A DNA stretch of 7,528 nucleotides from Shewanella sp. (GTDB taxonomy: Bacteria > Pseudomonadota > Gammaproteobacteria > Enterobacterales > Shewanellaceae): contig SDWK01000923.1 in NCBI GenBank assembly GCA_004195335.1, positions 1-7,528 on the forward strand. Reading direction: 5' to 3'. Positions 1 through 5,772 of the stretch are shown piece by piece; the first letter of the stretch is position 1; every line of letters starts with the position of its first letter. A program made the translations under genes and the position numbers. The notes under the pieces were generated by a model. It worked only from the letters and a program-made list of their open reading frames with translations. It made no database searches and was not told where the DNA came from.

Positions 1-13
1 ATTAAATGCCTAT

Positions 14-43
14 TTGACACCCTTGTCAATACACGTGTGTATT
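14..43 (+). promoter_or_regulatory. Candidate distal promoter with overlapping inverted repeats
   Basis: A consensus -35 hexamer TTGACA (14-19) is followed after 18 bp by TGTATT (38-43), which matches four of six bases of a -10 element. The -35 box is the left arm of an inverted repeat, TTGACA-CCCT-TGTCAA (14-29). The -10 region lies in a second one, AATACAC-GT-GTGTATT (28-43). Repeats placed over both promoter boxes suggest a regulator site, but no known operator is recognised. The next gene on this strand is hinT, 200 bp downstream, so a long leader or a missed short gene would have to be assumed. The call is tentative. Confidence 0.28.
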
Positions 44-208
44 AAGCTGTGCAAGTGTTGGTTTTTTGTGATTTTTATTGGTTCGATTGCCCGTTTAGTC
101 GCCTATTCAATGAGGTTTAATACAAAATCTTAGATCCGCGCAATGAGTGAAGGCTTTTAAGAAAGATGAATCTAGTGCGCTATTGATCATAAATCCTTAA
201 ATATTAGG

Positions 209-214
209 TATACT
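209..214 (+). promoter_or_regulatory. hinT: Candidate proximal -10 element of hinT
   Basis: TATACT at 209-214 matches five of six bases of the sigma-70 -10 consensus and lies 32 bp before the hinT GTG. That would put the transcript start near 221 and leave a short leader containing the Shine-Dalgarno sequence. The -35 side is weak: TTGATC (183-188) is the best match, but its 20-bp spacing is too long. The assignment rests mainly on the -10 box and its position. Confidence 0.3.
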
Positions 215-246
215 TCAATTATTCCCATCGAGTCGAGGACAGTATA

Positions 247-603
247 GTGGCCGAAGAAACCATTTTCAGTAAAATTATTCGTCGTGAAATTCCAGCAGAA
301 ATCTTGTTTCAGGATGATTTAGTTACCGCTTTTCGTGATATCAGTGCTCAAGCACCGAGCCATGTTCTGATTATTCCCAACCATCTAATTCCGACCGTGA
401 ATGATGTTAAAGCATCTGATGAGAAAGCGCTGGGCCGTATGGTGACCGTCGCTGCCAAATTGGCGGCTGAAGAGGGGATCGCAGAAGATGGATATCGCTT
501 AATCATGAACTGTAATAAACATGCCGGACAGGAGGTGTTTCATATTCATATGCACCTGCTTGGCGGTGAGCCTTTGGGGCGTATGTTGAATCCTAATAGA
601 TAA
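247..603 (+). CDS. hinT: HIT-family purine nucleoside phosphoramidase HinT
   Basis: This is a cytosolic histidine-triad hydrolase. HinT enzymes cleave purine nucleoside phosphoramidates such as AMP-lysine adducts and hydrolyse acyl-adenylates. The 118-residue product matches the usual length of about 119. The N-terminus ([16 protein letters not shown]) is nearly identical to the E. coli protein as I recall it. The signature H99-I-H101-M-H103 is intact, with H101 the expected nucleophile, and H39 is also in the family position. The start is a GTG at 247, supported by GAGGA at 235-239 with a 7-nt spacer; no ATG fits the family N-terminus. The C-terminal tail (GRMLNPNR) differs from the E. coli tail, a part known to vary and to affect substrate preference. 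The thioesterase gene begins 16 nt after the stop, so the two are probably cotranscribed. Confidence 0.96.
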   Translation: MAEETIFSKIIRREIPAEILFQDDLVTAFRDISAQAPSHVLIIPNHLIPTVNDVKASDEKALGRMVTVAAKLAAEEGIAEDGYRLIMNCNKHAGQEVFHIHMHLLGGEPLGRMLNPNR

Positions 604-619
604 TGGTGAGTACGGAGTC

Positions 620-1624
620 ATGAAGGTTAATCCTGAGTTTTTCCCTTTGACACAAATAGCCGTTCGTTTCGTTGATCAACTCGCGCAGTGTCGTCGTCTG
701 AATCTAACGGTACATGAAGCGAGCGAGCACCACGTACTGATAGAGCTGCCCTATAGCAGTGAATTGATTGGTTACCCGGATACCGGCGTTATCCATGGTG
801 GCGTGATCACGACCTTAATGGATACGGCCAGTGGCAGTGCTGTAGTCTGTTCTATCTATGATCATTATCATAGCTTAGAGTTATCACCGACTCTGGACTT
901 ACGTGTCGATTATATGAAACCGGCTCAGCCCAATAAGCCAGTGTATGGTTTTGCCGAGTGCTATAAAATATCTTCGAGTGTGGCATTTACGCGTGCGATA
1001 GCGTACCAAGATTCTATCGATGATCCGATTGCTCATGCCGTCGGTTCATTTATGCGGATAAGTCCAGAGATGATAGGCGATAATTTTCGTCAGGCATTGT
1101 TAGGCAAGGTCAGTGAGCAGCCCCAGAATGTTCCGCTCTCGCAAGAGTCTCAAAGCAAGAGCGAAACACCTACTCCCGTACGTTCGGCATTGCTGGACGT
1201 AAAGGAGATTGTTAAACAGGCTACTGAGCTGAATGACTTCGGCCATCTTTTAGCGCACGTTCCCTATACTAACTTTATCGGTATGGCTGTAGAGCGTTTT
1301 GGTGATGAATTGGTGTTCAGGTTACCTGCTAAGGATGACAATATTGGTAATCCAACCTTGCCGGCTATTCATGGTGGCGTTATTGCCGGATTTATGGAAA
1401 TGTCAGCCATCGTTCAACTGATGGTATTTATGAATACCTCAAAAGTACCTAAAGTTGTTGATTTTTCAATTGATTATTTAAGAGCTGGTTATCATAAAGA
1501 TACCTTTGCTGAATGTAAGATCACGCGACAGGGTCGCAGGGTGGCTAACGTTAGCATCGATTGCTGGCAGACGAGCAGGAAGAAGCTTATCGCTACGGCG
1601 AGGGCGCACTTTTTGATTGATTAA
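620..1624 (+). CDS. Tandem hotdog-fold (PaaI-like) acyl-CoA thioesterase
   Basis: The 334-residue protein contains two hotdog domains of the PaaI thioesterase type in one chain. Domain 1 covers about residues 10-150 and domain 2 about 205-332. They are joined by a polar Gln/Ser/Glu-rich linker at about 163-187. Each domain has the HGG motif at the start of the central helix followed by an acidic residue at the catalytic position: H59-G-G with D68, and H251-G-G with E260. Each also has a matching strand, DLRVDYMKPA (93-102) and VDFSIDYLRAG (280-290). Single-domain relatives are about 140 residues and work as dimers of dimers, so this fusion probably makes an intramolecular hotdog dimer. The substrate cannot be read from sequence; hydrolysis of an acyl- or aryl-CoA is the family expectation. 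The ATG at 620 has GGTGAG (605-610) upstream; GGAG (614-617) is too close to be the main site. No signal peptide is present. Confidence 0.88.
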   Translation: MKVNPEFFPLTQIAVRFVDQLAQCRRLNLTVHEASEHHVLIELPYSSELIGYPDTGVIHGGVITTLMDTASGSAVVCSIYDHYHSLELSPTLDLRVDYMKPAQPNKPVYGFAECYKISSSVAFTRAIAYQDSIDDPIAHAVGSFMRISPEMIGDNFRQALLGKVSEQPQNVPLSQESQSKSETPTPVRSALLDVKEIVKQATELNDFGHLLAHVPYTNFIGMAVERFGDELVFRLPAKDDNIGNPTLPAIHGGVIAGFMEMSAIVQLMVFMNTSKVPKVVDFSIDYLRAGYHKDTFAECKITRQGRRVANVSIDCWQTSRKKLIATARAHFLID

Positions 1625-1680
1625 TGCCAATGTCTATAACCTCGATTTGAGACACTTCTGTGACAGAGAGAAAATGTGCA

Positions 1681-2070
1681 ATGAAAAAATTAGTATTGGC
1701 GTTTGTCGCCGCATTCGTGTTTACCGCTTGTGCCCCACATACCGCAGGCATTATGGGAAGTTCGACGGGTGAAGTTAGAGTCGATAACAAAACTTTTGCC
1801 AGCGAAGTCAGTGTCGATCAGATACAGGCTCGTCTACAAGGTGATTTACTGCAGGGCTCTGGAATTATTCAGAGTAAGGTTGCCACTGATCTGCGACTTC
1901 AGTACAAATTCACCTGGTATGATGTCAGTGGTTTTACCTTGGAAGATGAAGCGAGTGCTTGGAAATCGTTAAAGCTTCATGGTAAGCAACGTATGCAGGT
2001 GACGGCGCTAGCCCCAAATGCCAGTGCGGTAAGGTATGAGCTATACGTGAGAAGAGCGTTCTCTAACTAA
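1681..2070 (+). CDS. ycfL: YcfL-family (DUF1425) lipoprotein
   Basis: This is a small predicted outer-membrane lipoprotein of unknown function. From the ATG at 1681 the 129 residues open with a compact lipoprotein signal: MKK, a hydrophobic stretch (residues 4-15) and a lipobox F14-T15-A16-C17. The residue after the lipidated cysteine is alanine, not aspartate, which favours sorting to the outer membrane. Family-typical segments are LQYKFTWYDVSGF (73-85) and the C-terminal APNASAVRYELYVR (111-124). An in-frame GTG at 1660 would add seven residues before the signal peptide. It lacks a convincing ribosome site, whereas AGAGAG (1665-1670) precedes the ATG at 10 nt, so the ATG is preferred. The gene follows the thioesterase by 56 nt and is closed by the terminator at 2104-2133. 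In E. coli ycfL also lies next to hinT. Confidence 0.88.
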   Translation: MKKLVLAFVAAFVFTACAPHTAGIMGSSTGEVRVDNKTFASEVSVDQIQARLQGDLLQGSGIIQSKVATDLRLQYKFTWYDVSGFTLEDEASAWKSLKLHGKQRMQVTALAPNASAVRYELYVRRAFSN

Positions 2071-2103
2071 TTAGTTTTATTTTTGACCGATTAAATTTTT
2101 TAC

Positions 2104-2133
2104 AAAAAACGTCAGCGATGCTGACGTTTTTTT
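2104..2133 (+). terminator. Rho-independent terminator after ycfL
   Basis: A perfect hairpin is formed by ACGTCAGC (2109-2116) and GCTGACGT (2120-2127) around a three-base GAT loop. An A-run lies on the 5' side and seven T residues on the 3' side (2127-2133). The A-run also supplies a U-tract on the opposite strand, so the element could work in both directions. It ends the hinT-thioesterase-ycfL unit and insulates the thiamine genes from read-through. Confidence 0.93.
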
Positions 2134-2151
2134 ATGAAAATTCACTTAATG

Positions 2152-2169
2152 ATGACATAAGTATGTCAT
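2152..2169. repeat. Perfect 18-bp palindrome upstream of the thiamine operon (possible operator)
   Basis: ATGACATA-AG-TATGTCAT has two exact 8-bp arms around a 2-bp centre. It lies between the ycfL terminator and the -10 box at 2188, covering roughly -29 to -46 relative to a start at about 2198. This is the -35 zone, where the match to TTGACA is poor. Symmetry, spacing and position suit binding of a dimeric regulator acting as activator or repressor. I do not recognise the motif as the site of a named regulator. Confidence 0.5.
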
Positions 2170-2187
2170 TCACTCATTTAACTCATG

Positions 2188-2193
2188 TATACT
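2188..2193 (+). promoter_or_regulatory. Candidate -10 box of the TPP-controlled thiamine operon
   Basis: TATACT matches five of six bases of the -10 consensus. It would start transcription at about 2198-2200, exactly where the P1 stem of the riboswitch begins. The hexamers at 17-18 bp spacing upstream (GTCATT, TGTCAT) are poor -35 matches and belong to the palindrome at 2152-2169, which may indicate help from an activator. Confidence 0.45.
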
Positions 2194-2197
2194 TGCC

Positions 2198-2305
2198 GGC
2201 GCCAAGGGGTGATGCGGTGCTGATAGTTTCATAGCGCTGTATCTGAGATGTCATAAGACAAACCCTTTGAACCTGATCCGGCTTATACCGGCGTAGGAAT
2301 GGGCC
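2198..2305 (+). promoter_or_regulatory. TPP riboswitch (THI-box) aptamer
   Basis: This is a thiamine-pyrophosphate-sensing leader RNA. The pyrimidine-sensing arm has P2 (2206-2210 with 2262-2266), P3 (GCGGTGCT 2214-2221 with AGCGCTGT 2233-2240, including G-U pairs) and the invariant CTGAGA (2243-2248). The pyrophosphate-sensing arm has CCTGATCCGG (2272-2281), a CCGG/CCGG P5 stem (2278-2281 with 2288-2291) and the conserved GCGTAGGAA (2291-2299). P1 is GGC-G-CCA (2198-2204) with TGGGCC (2300-2305), with one bulged G. An extra small hairpin, TGTC-ATAA-GACA (2249-2260), lengthens the joint after CTGAGA. The position 5' of a TonB receptor and thiamine genes fits the known use of THI-boxes. Confidence 0.97.
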
Positions 2306-2391
2306 AATTTTTGATCTGTGGTATGCGATCAAATTCAATATCCTTTCTCGCTTTTCCAATTGCCGGATCTCAAAATAATAATTTGGGGTCC
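2275..2391 (+). promoter_or_regulatory. Translational expression platform: SD-sequestering hairpin and anti-sequester pairing
   Basis: The OFF structure is a 10-bp stem, GGATCTCAAA (2365-2374) with TTTGGGGTCC (2382-2391), including two G-U pairs. Its 7-nt loop is 2375-2381. It buries the GGGG Shine-Dalgarno core (2385-2388) that lies 5 nt before the receptor ATG. The ON structure is an exact 8-nt complementarity between GATCCGGC (2275-2282) in the aptamer and GCCGGATC (2362-2369), which is most of the 5' arm of the hairpin. TPP binding stabilises P4/P5, frees 2362-2369 and lets the SD be masked. Without TPP the two strands can pair and the SD is exposed. No U-run follows any hairpin here, so control of translation rather than termination is inferred. 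Confidence 0.78.
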
Positions 2392-2393
2392 TA

Positions 2394-4574
2394 ATGTCTA
2401 TTTTTAAACCATTTAATTTTAAAACTGATACGTTGAAAAAAGTATCACCTGTCGCACTTGCCATCTCTGCGGCATTGACCAGCGGCTATGCCTTTTCTTC
2501 CGAGCCAACCAATGAACCTACCGCCTCCGATGATATGGAAGTGATTGTGGTCACCTCTGATTTCAGAGGCTCTTCGTTAGATAAAATGCCATCGAGCATT
2601 ACCGTTATCGATCAACAGCAGATTGAAGATGAGGGTGCGCAGCACTTCGAAGATATCTTAAACTCTATCGCCAACTTCAACTGGTCTGGAGGAAGCTCGA
2701 GACCGAAATACTTCCAGATCCGTGGTGTCGGAGAGCAGGAAGAGTATCAAGGTGCCCCCAACTCTTCGGTCGGCTATATCATCGATGATATCGATATGTC
2801 CGGTCTGGGCATGATCTCCAGCATGTATGACCTACAGCAGGTCGAAGTGCTTAGAGGTCCTCAAGGGACGCGATATGGTGCTAACGCATTAGCTGGCTTA
2901 ATCTACCTTAAGAGTAATGATCCCACCGATGTTTTCGAGCATGGTGCCGAAGTATCGATGGGGGACGATGATCTCACCACATTCAGTGGCTTTAGCTCCG
3001 GTCCATTAACGGACTCGGGTAAGTTACTCTATCGGGTATCTTTGCAGCAACATAAGCAAAATGGCTATAGAGATAACCTTTACTTGGGCTTGGATGACAC
3101 CAATGGACGTGATGAATTTACCGGGCGTGCCAAATTACGTTGGTATGCGACGGACCATCTTGAGTTAGACCTTACCTTGCTTCATGCCGATTATAATAAT
3201 GGCTACGATGCCTGGACATTGGATAACAATGGCTTCGATACACTCACCGATGAGCCCGGTGTGGATAAGCAGCGCACCACAGGTACCTCACTTAAGATGA
3301 CCTATTCCGGGGCCGAGTTATTCGAACTCGTCTCTTTGACATCTTATGCGCAAACTCAGCATCATCATGGTTACGATGGCGATTGGGCAAACTCGGAATA
3401 TTGGGAGGATCTGAGCTGCTCTGGTGAGGCTTGCCAATATGATTACACCTGGAATAAAGAGGGTGAACGTCAAAGCGTTAGCCAGGAGTTCAGATTGAGC
3501 TCAACAGAAGCCGGGCGAATTTTTTCCGGGAGTACCGACTGGTTAGTGGGTCTCTATGGTATGAAGCTCGATGAAGATAACGACACGCTGGAAATCTATA
3601 ATGGCTGGGCTGATCCGTTAACGGCGCAATATGAGGCTGAAAACCTGGCTGTCTTTGCTCAAATAGACTCAGACTTAGGTGCAGATTACTCTCTGTCTGT
3701 CGGCGCCAGAGTCGAGAGTCGTGATAGTGAGTATACCGATAGTGCCGGTGATGAGTTCAGTCCGAGTGAAACGATGTGGGGAGGACATATTGCTTTGAGT
3801 AAGGCTTTGAGTCTCACCCAGCAAGCGTATGTCAGAGTCGCGCGGGGTTATAAAGCGGGCGGCTTTAATATGTCATTACCCACTGAGCTTTCGGACAAGA
3901 AAGAGTACGATACTGAAACCTTATATAACTATGAAATTGGGCTTAAATCCAACTGGTTAGAGGGGCAAGCGTCAACCAATTTGTCCTTTTTCTATATGGA
4001 TAGGCGTGATCAACAGGTATCGGCTTCACAGCAAAACCCTGATGAGCCACAGAAATTTATCTTATATACAGAAAATGCGGGTAGCTCGCACAATTATGGT
4101 GCCGAGTTAGAGGGAAACTGGTACGCGACTGATAACCTAAAGCTCTATGCCACTCTGGGCTGGCTGGAAACGGCCTATGGTGATTATCAGTATCAGGATA
4201 AATACGGCGGAACCGTCGACCTGTCGGGCCGTGAACTCGCTCACTCTCCTAACTTGACCTATAGTGCAGGTGCCACGTATCGCACTGACTCTGGTTGGTT
4301 CGCTAACCTGACGACCAGTGGGAAGAGTGATTTCTACTATTCAGACAGCAACGAGTCTAAGTCTGATGCCTATACTATCTTTAATGCACGTATGGGTTAT
4401 GAGACCGATCTCTGGTCTGCTTATCTGTGGGGACGTAACTTGTTTGATGAGCAGTATGGTACTCGTGGTTTCTATTTCGGGAACGAGCCGGACCAAGACT
4501 GGGCTGATAAGCAATATATACGTTATGGGGATCCGCGTCAGTTAGGATTAACCGTTAACGTCAAGTTCATGTAA
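2394..4574 (+). CDS. omr1: TonB-dependent outer-membrane receptor, probable thiamine receptor
   Basis: The product is a 726-residue ligand-gated outer-membrane barrel powered by TonB-ExbB-ExbD. A signal peptide spans about residues 1-35 (positive N-terminus, hydrophobic 18-33, likely cut AFS|SE). A TonB-box-like EVIVVTS lies at 49-55. The plug domain (about 60-180) ends in the characteristic EVLRGPQGTRYGANALAG (151-168). The 22-strand-type barrel fills the rest and ends QLGLTVNVKFM, so the usual terminal Phe is penultimate. The only two cysteines, C342 and C347, lie close together in a predicted outer loop after an HHH at 323-325 and may form a disulfide. The ligand is inferred from context: the gene is directly under a TPP riboswitch and heads a thiamine transport and kinase cluster. 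Comparative genomics named such THI-box receptors Omr1. The ATG at 2394 is fixed by the signal peptide and by the GGGG site in the switch. Confidence 0.93.
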   Translation: MSIFKPFNFKTDTLKKVSPVALAISAALTSGYAFSSEPTNEPTASDDMEVIVVTSDFRGSSLDKMPSSITVIDQQQIEDEGAQHFEDILNSIANFNWSGGSSRPKYFQIRGVGEQEEYQGAPNSSVGYIIDDIDMSGLGMISSMYDLQQVEVLRGPQGTRYGANALAGLIYLKSNDPTDVFEHGAEVSMGDDDLTTFSGFSSGPLTDSGKLLYRVSLQQHKQNGYRDNLYLGLDDTNGRDEFTGRAKLRWYATDHLELDLTLLHADYNNGYDAWTLDNNGFDTLTDEPGVDKQRTTGTSLKMTYSGAELFELVSLTSYAQTQHHHGYDGDWANSEYWEDLSCSGEACQYDYTWNKEGERQSVSQEFRLSSTEAGRIFSGSTDWLVGLYGMKLDEDNDTLEIYNGWADPLTAQYEAENLAVFAQIDSDLGADYSLSVGARVESRDSEYTDSAGDEFSPSETMWGGHIALSKALSLTQQAYVRVARGYKAGGFNMSLPTELSDKKEYDTETLYNYEIGLKSNWLEGQASTNLSFFYMDRRDQQVSASQQNPDEPQKFILYTENAGSSHNYGAELEGNWYATDNLKLYATLGWLETAYGDYQYQDKYGGTVDLSGRELAHSPNLTYSAGATYRTDSGWFANLTTSGKSDFYYSDSNESKSDAYTIFNARMGYETDLWSAYLWGRNLFDEQYGTRGFYFGNEPDQDWADKQYIRYGDPRQLGLTVNVKFM

Positions 4575-4681
4575 TTTATTCCCTGTGGGATTAAATTGAT
4601 AAAACCTGTGCAAGTAAACAAGAAATTAACTTAATTGTGGCGGTTCTCTTCTTATGAAGGGGACAGCCTGAGGTCAATAAA

Positions 4682-4942
4682 ATGAAATTAACTGCCGAAA
4701 TAAGCTGCTACCCGTTACAAGACAACTACTTGGATCCGATAAAATGGTTTATCGGTCGGGTCGATAGCTATTCAACTATCGAGCGTAAAACCAATGCGAT
4801 GGCGACACAGGTATGTGGTGAGTACGGCGAGGTGATGTCTATGCTTGCGGTTGAGATGCAGGCCGCTCACGAGAAGTGGGGCAAGGCTGTATTTGTGTGT
4901 AAGTTTATTGGTGGTGAGTTGGATCTTTCTCACAGCGAATAA
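4682..4942 (+). CDS. YkoF-like thiamine/hydroxymethylpyrimidine-binding protein, single domain
   Basis: This is a small soluble protein of 86 residues without signal peptide or membrane segment. The N-terminus, EISCYPLQDNYLDPIKWFI (5-23), resembles the repeated YP(M/L)xDxY/F...I strand-helix segment of YkoF. NAMATQVCGEYGEVMSML (38-55) and AVFVCKFIGGELDL (69-82) fit the remaining helix and strands of that ferredoxin-like fold. B. subtilis YkoF has two such domains in about 200 residues and binds thiamine and its pyrimidine precursor. This protein has one domain and would need to dimerise. A cytoplasmic thiamine-binding or delivery role next to PnuT is inferred. The related MTH1187 thiamine-binding family is an alternative label. 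TGAGGT (4669-4674) lies 7 nt before the ATG. The 107-nt gap after the receptor holds no clear terminator, so cotranscription is likely. Confidence 0.82.
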   Translation: MKLTAEISCYPLQDNYLDPIKWFIGRVDSYSTIERKTNAMATQVCGEYGEVMSMLAVEMQAAHEKWGKAVFVCKFIGGELDLSHSE

Positions 4943-4967
4943 CGAATATTTTCCCGAGACACAGCAT

Positions 4968-5005
4968 AATAAACTCATTTTTACTCAGGTAAATGTGAGT
5001 TTATT
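4968..5005 (+). repeat. Long imperfect hairpin between the YkoF-like gene and pnuT
   Basis: AATAAACTCA (4968-4977) pairs exactly with TGAGTTTATT (4996-5005). After a G-U pair and one mismatch the stem continues as TTTAC (4980-4984) with GTAAA (4989-4993), closed by a TCAG loop. The stem is AT-rich and is not followed by a run of T, so it is a poor terminator. It may protect or process the mRNA, or tune expression of pnuT, which starts 41 nt later. A competing pairing is described in the findings. Confidence 0.6.
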
Positions 5006-5046
5006 CATTTAACTGAGTGATCAGTAAATAGAAAACGGATAAAGTA

Positions 5047-5688
5047 ATGACAGATTTTTGGACTGCATTGTTGAATACGGTCAGTGGTGCCTTGCTTGAG
5101 GCAAACGCCTTGACGGCGTGGGAAGCGGTTGCAGTTATTCTGGCGGCGGGATACTTAGTACTGGCGATGAAAGGCAGTATATGGTGTTGGTTTGCCGCGT
5201 TTTTAAGTACCGCCATCTATACGGCTCTTTTTTGGAAGGTGTCATTGCTGATGGAGTCGATGTTAAATATTTACTATATGGCGATGGCCGTTTACGGTTT
5301 TCAGCAATGGTCTAAGGGAAAACAGGATGAGTATGGCAGTGTCGTTATCTCCTGGAGCTTAACCCGTCATATTCAGATTATCCTAGTAACGACGGCAATC
5401 TCAGGTGTGGTTGGCTACTTGATGTCTAATTATACTCAGGCTTCGTACCCCTATCTTGATGCAGCAACGACCTGCTTTGCGGTAATGACGACCTACCTAG
5501 TAGCCAAAAAGGTGTTAGAGAATTGGTTATACTGGGTCATCATAGATCTGGCCTCTATCTATCTATACGTACAAAAAGGCCTGATGCTAACGTCGTTGTT
5601 ATTTATTCTCTATGTCGGTATGGCTATCGGGGGATACTTTTTATGGAAAACGACGATGCGTGAGCAGAGCCGGGCACTCTCTTACTAG
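5047..5688 (+). CDS. pnuT: PnuC-family thiamine transporter PnuT
   Basis: This is an inner-membrane carrier of the PnuC vitamin family, 213 residues with about seven hydrophobic segments (roughly 24-41, 45-63, 66-86, 108-126, 134-152, 156-175, 179-199). Family hallmarks are visible: N74-x-Y76 followed by YGFQQW (83-88), and ENWLYWVIIDLASIYLY (158-174), then KGL (177-179). PnuC members carry nicotinamide riboside and PnuT members thiamine. The thiamine assignment comes from the surrounding THI-box cluster. A Shewanella woodyi PnuT has been characterised as a facilitated-diffusion thiamine carrier, which needs a kinase to retain the substrate; the next gene encodes one. The ATG at 5047 has only a weak GGA (5037-5039) site 7 nt upstream. 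A later start would delete the N-terminal segment. Confidence 0.93.
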   Translation: MTDFWTALLNTVSGALLEANALTAWEAVAVILAAGYLVLAMKGSIWCWFAAFLSTAIYTALFWKVSLLMESMLNIYYMAMAVYGFQQWSKGKQDEYGSVVISWSLTRHIQIILVTTAISGVVGYLMSNYTQASYPYLDAATTCFAVMTTYLVAKKVLENWLYWVIIDLASIYLYVQKGLMLTSLLFILYVGMAIGGYFLWKTTMREQSRALSY

Positions 5689-5772
5689 ACTGTATTATTG
5701 ATTGGCATTAATGCTTGGTCCTTGTGACGGCGGTAATGCACTGATGGCGCGATTGCCGGGAGCGGTAAAAAG

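Noticed and set aside
1660..1680. Upstream GTG start for the ycfL-like lipoprotein, adding seven residues
   Set aside because: It would put Thr-Glu-Arg-Lys-Cys before a complete lipoprotein signal that starts at the ATG at 1681, and it has no clear ribosome site. The ATG has AGAGAG at 10 nt.
2310..2333. Hairpin TTTGATC/GATCAAA after the aptamer considered as a transcription terminator
   Set aside because: The stem is short and AT-rich, with a 10-nt loop and no T-run behind it. The SD-masking hairpin further on explains control better.
2183..2464. A 93-codon open frame on the minus strand
   Set aside because: It lies antisense across the riboswitch and the receptor signal-peptide region, whose structure explains the sequence, and the product resembles no family I know.
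4318..4545. Open frame of 75 codons in another phase inside the receptor gene
   Set aside because: It is a shadow frame of a well-supported barrel-coding region, without its own ribosome site.
5705..5758. Palindrome GCATTAATGC (5705-5714) and hairpin CGGTAAT/ATTGCCG (5731-5737 with 5752-5758) between pnuT and the kinase gene
   Set aside because: The pairings are short, include a G-U pair and lack a T-run. They may slightly affect the kinase ribosome site, but this cannot be separated from chance.
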